This document shows positions 57,492-64,000 of a stretch of 64,000 nucleotides of DNA, piece by piece. The notes below the pieces were generated by a model. The model was not told the DNA's origin. It made no database searches and was given only the letters and a program-made list of their open reading frames with translations. Source of the DNA: Nemophila menziesii. Lineage: Eukaryota > Streptophyta > Magnoliopsida > Boraginales > Hydrophyllaceae. The position numbers were made by a program, and so were the translations under genes. Positions within the stretch are counted from its first letter, which is position 1. Each line of letters opens with the position of its first letter. The stretch spans positions 16,699,001 through 16,763,000 of the forward strand of contig JARWIR010000010.1 of the NCBI GenBank assembly GCA_029959085.1, in the 5' to 3' direction.

Positions 57492-59151
57492 TCCTGGTCA
57501 TTATCAACCGCGTCCCCAGAACAACTCCTACCAACAGAGAGGTCAGTACCAAAATCAATATCAGAATAGACCTGCTCCTCCACAACAACCTGCTCAAGAT
57601 GCCTATACCGATTCATTAGATCAAAAAGCTTTACCTCAGTACCGTCAAGAAGGATCTATGGATAATACACAGATAGTACAAGCTCTAGACCGTTTAAACA
57701 CGACTATCAACGCTCAAGAAGAAAAGGTCAGAGGACACGATGCCATACTTCAGATGCTAAGTACTCAAGTAACACAGTTAAACAAAGTGTTAACAAGTGT
57801 AGTAGAACAAAAAGAAGTAAAGGCAATCGAAGGAGGTGAAGACAAGGATGGGTTCGAAGCTTGCAAGGCTATATGCCTTGAGATTGAGGAAGCGAAAGAG
57901 GAAGCACCACATGCTGCCATTAGTGCCGTGGAAGTTCCCAGTACTGAAGAAGAACCAACCAAGTCCAGCCCCGAGGAATCTGACTGTTCTGAAGTTTATG
58001 TGGAGGACGATCAAGAGAAAGACGAATTTATAGAGTTGCTAAGGAAGGTGCAAGAGGAGATTCGATCGGTAGTGGAATATGCAGCTGAGTTGGCTAAAGA
58101 GAAAGAGGAAGAAGCCTCAAAAGAGAAAGAAGAGGAAGTTGCACCTGCTGTGCATGAAGAGAAAGAAGAAGAGAAGGTGGAATCGCCACCTATTGTTCAA
58201 CCAGTGTCACCAACCATTCCTGATACAAATCCGATCAATGACACTGTACTCAAGACATTTGTAGAGGCGTATCAACCTGAAAATATTAATGCCCAAATGC
58301 TTGAGATTGCGAAGAGAGGACTTACATCGCAACAAGTTTTTACGCAAGTTATTCCTGAGAAAGAGACGAGTGTACAGATCCCAAGAGAGAACCTGAGGGT
58401 TTCAAGAAGAAGTGAGAAAGAGCTACCACCGAAGCTTAAAGATCCGGGAAGTTTCAACCTTCCTATTCAATTACATGGTATGCTCAAGGTGAAGGCTATG
58501 TACGATGTGGGTTCTGGTGTGAATCTTATGCCTAAGTCCGTGTTCGAGAGACTTGGACTTCAGAAATCAGAGAAAACTCCAGTGAAGTTGCAGTTTGCTG
58601 ACAACTCAGTTAAAAGGACATGGGGAACAGTGGAGGACGTCTTAGTCCGTGCAGGTAATATCGACATCCCTACTGACTTTGTTATTCTTGAGTTTGATGC
58701 AGATAAGCAGGTTCCGATCATACTTGGACGGCTTTTCATGGCCACAAGTCAAAGTGTGATCAACTTCCAAGATGGGACCATCACCCTTCATGCAAAGAAT
58801 GTATCCGAGACCTTCTATGTCTTGGGTAAGAAACCGAGGAAGTCGGATCCCACCGTGCCTATCATCCACAGCCTTTCACATCACAAAGTCCCTCCTGAGA
58901 AGATCCACTTAAAGCCTGTGGATACTAAGCCAAACATTGAGTTTGGGGTTGGCCATGAAGTCTTATGGAAAGCTCACAAACGCGAGAATAGGCCACGAAG
59001 TTTCAAAGACTCGTGGATGGGACCATTCATTGTCACTAAGGTTGTTTCAGCCAAGGTGATAGAAATTCGCCCCAAAACTGGGGTCAAGCGCAGATTAGTT
59101 GACATTCATAGCCTAACTCGTTGTTGGGGAGGCTATATTCGCAAATCTTGA
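57382..59151 (+). CDS. Linker, aspartic protease and integrase C-terminal tail of element 3
   Basis: The 589-residue open frame continues gag after the 17-bp deletion. It has a Gln/Asn-rich segment (QNNSYQQRGQYQNQYQN), a helix (MLSTQVTQLNKVLTSV), a long acidic/Lys linker, the protease (KLKDPGSFNLPIQLHGML, AMYDVGSGVNLMPKSVFERL near residue 375, VPIILGRLFMA) and a directly joined integrase tail (WMGPFIVTKVVSAKVIEI near residue 545, ending CWGGYIRKS). RT, RNase H and the integrase zinc and catalytic domains are absent with no stop at the junction. The protease D-x-G is present as DVG. The product cannot integrate on its own. The retained tail resembles the C-terminal domain that binds DNA or chromatin in related integrases. 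Confidence 0.88.
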   Translation: MELTIIHGKSAKQIRNLFTLYPTDGGMQYSNPQGAANPGHYQPRPQNNSYQQRGQYQNQYQNRPAPPQQPAQDAYTDSLDQKALPQYRQEGSMDNTQIVQALDRLNTTINAQEEKVRGHDAILQMLSTQVTQLNKVLTSVVEQKEVKAIEGGEDKDGFEACKAICLEIEEAKEEAPHAAISAVEVPSTEEEPTKSSPEESDCSEVYVEDDQEKDEFIELLRKVQEEIRSVVEYAAELAKEKEEEASKEKEEEVAPAVHEEKEEEKVESPPIVQPVSPTIPDTNPINDTVLKTFVEAYQPENINAQMLEIAKRGLTSQQVFTQVIPEKETSVQIPRENLRVSRRSEKELPPKLKDPGSFNLPIQLHGMLKVKAMYDVGSGVNLMPKSVFERLGLQKSEKTPVKLQFADNSVKRTWGTVEDVLVRAGNIDIPTDFVILEFDADKQVPIILGRLFMATSQSVINFQDGTITLHAKNVSETFYVLGKKPRKSDPTVPIIHSLSHHKVPPEKIHLKPVDTKPNIEFGVGHEVLWKAHKRENRPRSFKDSWMGPFIVTKVVSAKVIEIRPKTGVKRRLVDIHSLTRCWGGYIRKS

Positions 59152-59161
59152 CAGAGGTAAC

Positions 59162-59182
59162 ACGTCTAACTTTGAAAGACGT
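59162..59182 (+). promoter_or_regulatory. Conserved hairpin after the stop codon (element 3)
   Basis: ACGTCT, 9-base loop, AGACGT, followed by TAAACAAAAG. It lies 10 bases beyond the stop. See also the hairpins at 7654, 38906 and 50805. Confidence 0.5.
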
Positions 59183-59384
59183 TAAACAAAAGTGCTGTAC
59201 GGGAGACAACCCGTAGTTTTTTTATGTTTTCATGTCTTTTATGTTTTTAGTTTAAGTTTATTTTTGTTGTTTTTAGTTGATAATGCATATTTGAGAAAGG
59301 TATTAGTGTTTTTGGTGTGTAGGAATTGGAGAAATCGAGTTAGGGAACACGAGGAAAAAATTTCGGAGCAAAGGAATGAACCCC

Positions 59385-59745
59385 GCGGACTACCCCCACG
59401 GACTACCCCCTAGTCCGTGCCCTGGTCCGCGAGGTCAAAACACGTACCACGGGTTGCACCGCGGGTTTGATCCAGAACCGAGAAAAAAGTTGACCGCGGA
59501 CTCCCATGGTCCGCGAGCCAGAAACGCGTGCCACGGGGTAGGTCCACGCGTATTTTGACGTAGGAGGCGCGGAGCACCCCCGCGGTACACCGGACCCTAG
59601 TCCGCAGAGAAAAACGCGTGCCACGGGTCCTACCACGGGTCTAAACCAGTGAGCAAAAATTTTCAACCATCAGATTTCACGGACTACCCTGCGGTATACC
59701 CCATGGTCCGCAAGGGTAGTCCGCAGCGCCGCCAGAGAGAGAGAA
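59385..59745 (+). repeat. GC-rich tandem-repeat spacer of element 3
   Basis: Three units with cores acacgtaccacgggtt (59440), acgcgtgccacggggt (59524) and acgcgtgccacgggtcc (59613), 84 and 89 bases apart, mixed with ggactaccc and tggtccgcg words. It is analogous to the 107-base units in element 1 although most of the sequence differs. Confidence 0.7.
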
Positions 59746-59761
59746 AGTTACGGGATTTGTG

Positions 59762-59768
59762 TATAAAG
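59762..59768 (+). promoter_or_regulatory. Internal TATA box of element 3
   Basis: TATAAAG in tgtataaaggaggtatta. It is followed by an AUG-free, C/A/T-rich leader of about 400 bases up to the ATG at 60174. Confidence 0.55.
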
Positions 59769-60173
59769 GAGGTATTAAGCTTTTAGTTCCGAATTTTATA
59801 AACCCAAACCTTCTTTTTCTTCTCCACAACTCTCCTAACTCCATTGAAGCTCATCAAAACCTTCACCAATCACCAAAACACTACCCAATCATCAAGAAAA
59901 ACACATCAAACCTTCTCTCCACATCATTACAAGAGAGAATCAAACACCCAATCTTCACCAAATCCATTCAAATTGAAGAATCAAAGAGCCAAATTTTCAA
60001 AATTCATCCTACAATTTCTTAAATCCAAGCCAACCCATTACAAATCCACCTCACCCACATAGAGATTCATCACCAATTCTCCTATCCTTGGCCAAATCAA
60101 GCTTGTTCAATCATTAATTCACAAGTTCAAATTTCAAGGGTTACTAAAGCTTTGAGTTGGGGGTTAATTGAAG

Positions 60174-61370
60174 ATGACTAATAGAACAACAATTTTATCT
60201 AACAAGAGGGAGGTGAAGAGTAAGAAGGGATTGGATTTAAACAAGAAGAAATCAATTGACAAAGGTTCTAGTTCTAAATCAAAGGGTAAAGAGAAAGCAG
60301 AGAATAGTGGGATACCTTTGTTTGATCGTAATGGTAAAAAGATTTATTATTATGCAAAGGAGAAAACTCAACCTCAACAAGATCTTATACCTATAGAAAA
60401 AGTGGATACTTCAAGGGCCTTGAAGACTTCTGCAGAGAAACAGTTAAAAGAACTACCTTTTGCTTATGAGAAAGTATTCAAGGAAAAAGTTGGAGATGGA
60501 GAATACAAGAGATTCTTAGAGCTTGGTGAGAAATTGGGGTGGTCTACGTTCATGGTAAGACGTTCTGAACTATGTCATGAATTAGTTTTGGAGTTCTATT
60601 TAGGCCTCTTTAGCCGAGATAGTAATTGTGTTCCGATTAGAGGAAAGCTAGTTCCCTTCACAGTTGATGAGATTAGAATCCACTTCAAGTTTAAGAAATT
60701 TAAAGGTTTTTGCAAATTTGAAGAAGCGGTTGCTAAACGAAAAATCTTTGATGAGGAATTACTTTTTGAGCATGTTTTAGACAAAGAGAAAGTGCAATCA
60801 CATAAGGGCGAATTGAAGGCACCTTGGCCTTACAAATATCTTCAAGCAGATGCTAGAATTTGGCACAATTTCCTTGTCCCTAATATCTTTGGAAACACAC
60901 GAACTTTGGATGTGACTATGAAGTACGCTCTACTGTTGAACTGTATTTTGAGAGGAGAAGAAGTTGATGTGGCACAGTTGATCTATGAGGAGGTGATGCG
61001 ATTTTCGGTCTCTCCTAAATCAGTTTATAATGTTAAATTTCCTACTATGATCACGTGTCTTGTGCGAAAAGCGAATGTAGTATTGGGTGAAGAAGAGAAA
61101 CTTGAATTTAAAGGGAGTTATATTGATAATGCTTGGATCAAGGATATCTTTCGAAGAGCGAGTTCTACGCAAGTCTCGAAAGAAGAAAAGGAGAAAACTT
61201 GGCAAGAGAATATGGAGGAGAGTTTAACGAAATTTGAAGCAGCTCAAACTTCCTTAGTCAATGATGTGGCGCAAATTAACGCTAATCAAGTGCACATCAT
61301 GAAACTCCTTGAGCAATTAACGAAGGGTCCAGCAATTCCAACCTTGGATATCAATGATGCGAGGCAATAG
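60174..61370 (+). CDS. Envelope-position 'Transposase_32'-like protein of element 3 (398 residues)
   Basis: Intact frame. The start is the first ATG after the internal TATA box, MTNRTTILSNKRE. Residues 1-50 are Lys/Ser-rich (possible nuclear signal, KKGLDLNKKKS). Residues about 125-290 match the plant transposon domain PF20167: LVLEFYLGLFSRD, PIRGKLVPFTVDEIRIHFKF, LQADARIWHNFLVPNIFGN, LLLNCILRGEEVDVAQLIYE. Residues 340-385 form a coiled coil (MEESLTKFEAAQTSLVNDVA). There is no signal peptide or membrane helix, so it is not a classical envelope. This family commonly occurs in Athila-like elements between pol and the 3' LTR; its role is unknown. The pattern of one intact and one single-stop copy suggests selection until recently. 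Confidence 0.85.
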   Translation: MTNRTTILSNKREVKSKKGLDLNKKKSIDKGSSSKSKGKEKAENSGIPLFDRNGKKIYYYAKEKTQPQQDLIPIEKVDTSRALKTSAEKQLKELPFAYEKVFKEKVGDGEYKRFLELGEKLGWSTFMVRRSELCHELVLEFYLGLFSRDSNCVPIRGKLVPFTVDEIRIHFKFKKFKGFCKFEEAVAKRKIFDEELLFEHVLDKEKVQSHKGELKAPWPYKYLQADARIWHNFLVPNIFGNTRTLDVTMKYALLLNCILRGEEVDVAQLIYEEVMRFSVSPKSVYNVKFPTMITCLVRKANVVLGEEEKLEFKGSYIDNAWIKDIFRRASSTQVSKEEKEKTWQENMEESLTKFEAAQTSLVNDVAQINANQVHIMKLLEQLTKGPAIPTLDINDARQ

Positions 61371-62937
61371 CCTCGAGAGTATGTTCTCTTTCTTCCTTAC
61401 CATTTCTGTAAATATGTCTATCTGCTAATTTTAATTTCTGTTTTTCGAGTCTTTTTCGAGTCGTGGGGACACGGCTCATTTTTGAGTTGGGGGTGTGGGG
61501 ATTCGTTGTCTCTCATCTCAATTTTTCTGTTTTTAGGTAGAAATTAAAATTTTTGATACATGAGAATTAGATGTAGAGTGTGTTTAATAGCTTAAAAGCA
61601 TAAGCTTAGTAGATTAATGATAGAAAGTGATATGTTTATGAGCTATGTATTTGTATGCTTTGAGTATTTGCAGGAAAACACACGTTGATAGTAAAGAAAA
61701 GATTAGTGAGCAATGCGATAGAAAGTATGTTCGATCTCAGGGAACCTTGAGAAGTGTGTAGGCGGTGAGATCCAAGCTAGTTGAAAAACCATTTGATGAA
61801 AGTGCTAAAGGTAAGAAAATTATTAATTACATAGTGTAGAAAGTGATTAAGGAGGTTCTTTCATATTTTGAAGCCTTTGAAGCCTTTTTATACCTTCTCA
61901 CCTTGTGATTTTATATGCTATATCCTTCTCAGCCCCTTCTAGCCTTTCTAAAGCTTTTTATTGAAACACATTATAAGCCATATCCTTTAGATTATAGGAC
62001 TTTTACATATGACCCGCACTCGAATCGCGATGCATAGACAGTTGTTTTAGAGCTTGAGTTTGGGGTAGTGGGTTCACCATTATGGGAATTGATATTTTGA
62101 TGGGATTTTTGAGCTTATTAAGGGTGCTTTATGCTTTATATTGATGATGTTTCACAGATTTGTATTGTAACCCTTTGTCGGGGTAATAGTGAATGAAAAA
62201 GAAGCTTCGAGCTAATTTTGCCAACAAGGGCATTAAAAGAAAAAATATATATATGAAATTAGCGTGATATCTCAACATCAAAAGAGAGTCATAGCTAGAG
62301 AAATTGATTTGAAAAGAAAGATTTAAATATATATATTCGGACCGGCAAAGTGGATTTTTATGTGAACATCTTAATGCTTTAATTGGGTTATTAGGGATGC
62401 TAAATTGTGCATCAAGGAATTCATTGGGTTGAGTGAGAAACGTTTTATGAGAGTAACTCAAGCTCTAGGGCGATTCGTTGATGGCTAGTGAGGAGAGAGC
62501 CAAAAGCTCACTCCAAATTGTCCAAATATACTATCATACCCGTCCCTAAGCCTACATTACAACCTAAAAGACCTTTTGATTCTTTGCTATGTAATTGAGA
62601 AGTGATTGAGCCATTAGAGAGTAGTTGAGTGGATCCTTGGATGCTAGTGAGGTTTGATGAACAATCTATAGCTCTCTTGGGGAACTGAGTAAAGTCCCAA
62701 TCCTTCTTACATTGCGAAACTAATCTGATCTTGAATTCAAGCCGTGTTGACTGTGGATATGAGAAGTGTATAGGTATATAGTTTATGAATATTATTGCAT
62801 GAAATTTTCTGAGTTATGTGCTTTAGGTTTATTCTATATATTCTGCTATGCTTTTTCCCATTGTATTGAGAATTTTATAAGTGTGTATTTATAGACTTCC
62901 CTTTGTTTTTATCTTTACTGTATCGGGACGATACAAC
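61371..62937 (+). other. 3' untranslated region of element 3
   Basis: Collinear with 33525-35117 and, more loosely, with 9051-10483. It contains 'cgagtcgtggggacacggct' (61457-61476), gagttgggggt (61483) and gagtttggggt (62056). No gene was seen; minus-strand open frames are not conserved in coding terms. Confidence 0.65.
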
Positions 62938-62953
62938 TTTGAGTTGGTGGTCT
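62938..62953 (+). promoter_or_regulatory. Polypurine tract of element 3
   Basis: ttgagttggtggtctt abuts TGATGTC of the 3' LTR. In element 2 the tract reads ttgagttgggggtctt. Confidence 0.75.
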
Positions 62954-64000
62954 TGATGTCTCCTCATTTGTGATAGATTTATGTTAGGATGAGACATCAT
63001 TTTAAGTGATTTAGAAATCAATAATGTCGATTTTCTTGAGAAATAGTGCACTTTCCTATTTTGAGTCTTGATTTGTAGAATTATTATTTTTAGAGCATAT
63101 TGGGTTTTATTGTTTATTTAGTGTGTAGCTTTAAAGATAATTATGGAGCTTAATTAGAGTCCAAGTCAAAGACAACAACTTATGGAAAGAGATGTGCATG
63201 GTAATTGGAGATAAGGAAATAAAAGCTAAAAAGATGGAAAAGGAAAAGCTGCCTAATTCTGTTGCGATTCTTTTGGTATATTATGGAGCAAAATCCGACC
63301 AATAACGAAGAAGATATGCTCAAAACGGTGCGGCAGTGTTTATCTTTATTTCCATACGAATTTGAGTTGGGCTAGAAGTCCATTAACTTACCTCTTCCTC
63401 AAGAAAACGAATTAGGTATTCTAAACACCTATAAATACACCCTTATATCACTTGTAAATCATCCTTGCCTCATAGTAATTATTTCTTAAAGTTTTATTCT
63501 TCCAGTTCATTGTAGAGAGCAAGATGATGTCTTTTGTAATTTCTTTTAGTTTATTTCCTTCAGGTATGAACTAAACCTCCCATAGCTTGGGTTTTGCATA
63601 ATGTATAAACTATGAATTCTAATTCTTCTATCTAAGTTTCTTTGGGAATTATATGTTTTAATCTGATATTAGCTACTTACTTTATATTTGCTTATGTGTT
63701 TTGATTTAATGTCTTTCCTAGAACTGATCACTTTAGGATTGTTTTAATAGTAGTTAGATGGTCTCCTTGACAGGGTGTTTAACTATTGAACCACCACATA
63801 ATGTCTAGTGTCGATAGTAGTTCTGACAAAACATGCTTCTAACTAGATAGTCATTAGGGTTTGTTTTAACCACCATATCACCAATTGATTGTAGTGTGCT
63901 GGATAAGGCCTTAGTGGCGTTTAATAACCCTATTTGAGTCCTCGTCTTGGTTGTGTCGTAGCCCCCTTAGTCGCTCTCAAGGTCTAAGATTGGGGAATTT
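62954..64000 (+). repeat. 3' LTR of element 3 (partial)
   Basis: Matches 54633 onward. A 91-bp segment (54936-55026 in the 5' LTR) is missing here, removed between two TAA words. It ends at the window edge before the U5 part. Confidence 0.92.

Larger units (their letters stand above)
54633..64000 (+). mobile_element. Athila-like non-autonomous retrotransposon, element 3 (right end outside the window)
   Basis: Same family and structure as element 2, in opposite orientation and better preserved: 5' LTR, primer site, gag with a 17-bp deletion, intact protease-integrase-tail frame, hairpin, spacer, internal TATA box, intact 398-residue ORF, untranslated region, polypurine tract and the first 1047 bases of the 3' LTR. 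The LTRs differ by about 2% in the parts compared, plus a 91-bp deletion in the 3' LTR at about 63255. Confidence 0.92.

Noticed and set aside
57790..58014. Antisense frames across the acidic linker of element 3 (and 40077-40301 in element 2)
   Set aside because: Shadows of the Glu/Lys-rich coding strand; they appear in both copies only because the sense strand is conserved.
60174..61370. Calling this ORF an envelope protein
   Set aside because: It has the envelope position but no signal peptide, membrane helix or cleavage site; its core matches a plant transposon domain instead.
62129..62461. Minus-strand 110-codon frame in the element 3 untranslated region
   Set aside because: Antisense, not conserved as protein in elements 1 and 2.

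Overview
The window is repeat-rich nuclear DNA of a flowering plant. The host gene fragments have plant-type short AT-rich introns and plant families (KDM3/JMJ25-type zinc finger, ANTH clathrin adaptor with NPF motifs, mitochondrial ClpX). The mobile elements are typical of plants: Athila-like Ty3/gypsy with a tRNA-Asp primer site, Ty1/copia with an initiator-Met primer site, CACTA, L1-type LINE and foldback elements. I cannot name the species. No rRNA, tRNA, CRISPR or prokaryotic-type operon was seen.

Layout. 1-2.3 kb: end of a degenerate CACTA (Transposase_24-like) gene on the minus strand, then AT-rich repeats. 2.3-12.3 kb: Athila-like element 1 (plus), with gag, protease, RT, RNase H and integrase all broken, a spacer, an intact short ORF at 8571-9050, and a 3' LTR. 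12.3-14.4 kb: remnants of another Athila-like element (minus). 14.5-17.3 kb: a 67-bp satellite and a 102-bp satellite, the latter split by a 1-kb foldback element. 17.3-20.9 kb: no recognised gene, with an (AT)n tract. 20.9-22.3 kb: CACTA-like remnant. 22.4-29 kb: exons of a KDM3/JMJ25-like gene split by a young copia element (23701-28598, target duplication GAAGC). 29.2-30.4 kb: terminal-inverted-repeat element. 31.06-31.73 kb: ClpX pseudogene. 31987-43525: Athila-like element 2 (minus, target duplication CTTAT) with a nested solo LTR. 43.7-44.07 kb: last exons of a clathrin-assembly-protein gene. 44.8-51.2 kb: LTR remnants, 102-bp satellite, and degenerate Athila-like element 4 with an L1 RNase H fragment in its gag. 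51.2-54.6 kb: second copy of the CACTA/gag chimera. 54633-64000: Athila-like element 3 (plus), cut by the window end inside its 3' LTR.

The most distinctive biology is the Athila-like family. Elements 2, 3 and the older element 4 share one architecture: gag and protease run directly into the integrase C-terminal tail, with RT, RNase H and the integrase core absent. In elements 2 and 3 this is followed by a conserved hairpin, a GC-rich tandem-repeat spacer, an internal TATA box, a long AUG-free leader and a ~398-residue ORF of the plant 'Transposase_32'-like type in the envelope position. Element 1 keeps all pol domains but is inactivated. This looks like a non-autonomous retrotransposon family that must borrow RT and integrase while supplying its own capsid and an independently expressed accessory protein.

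All statements come from reading the sequence. Family names come from remembered motifs, and no search was run.
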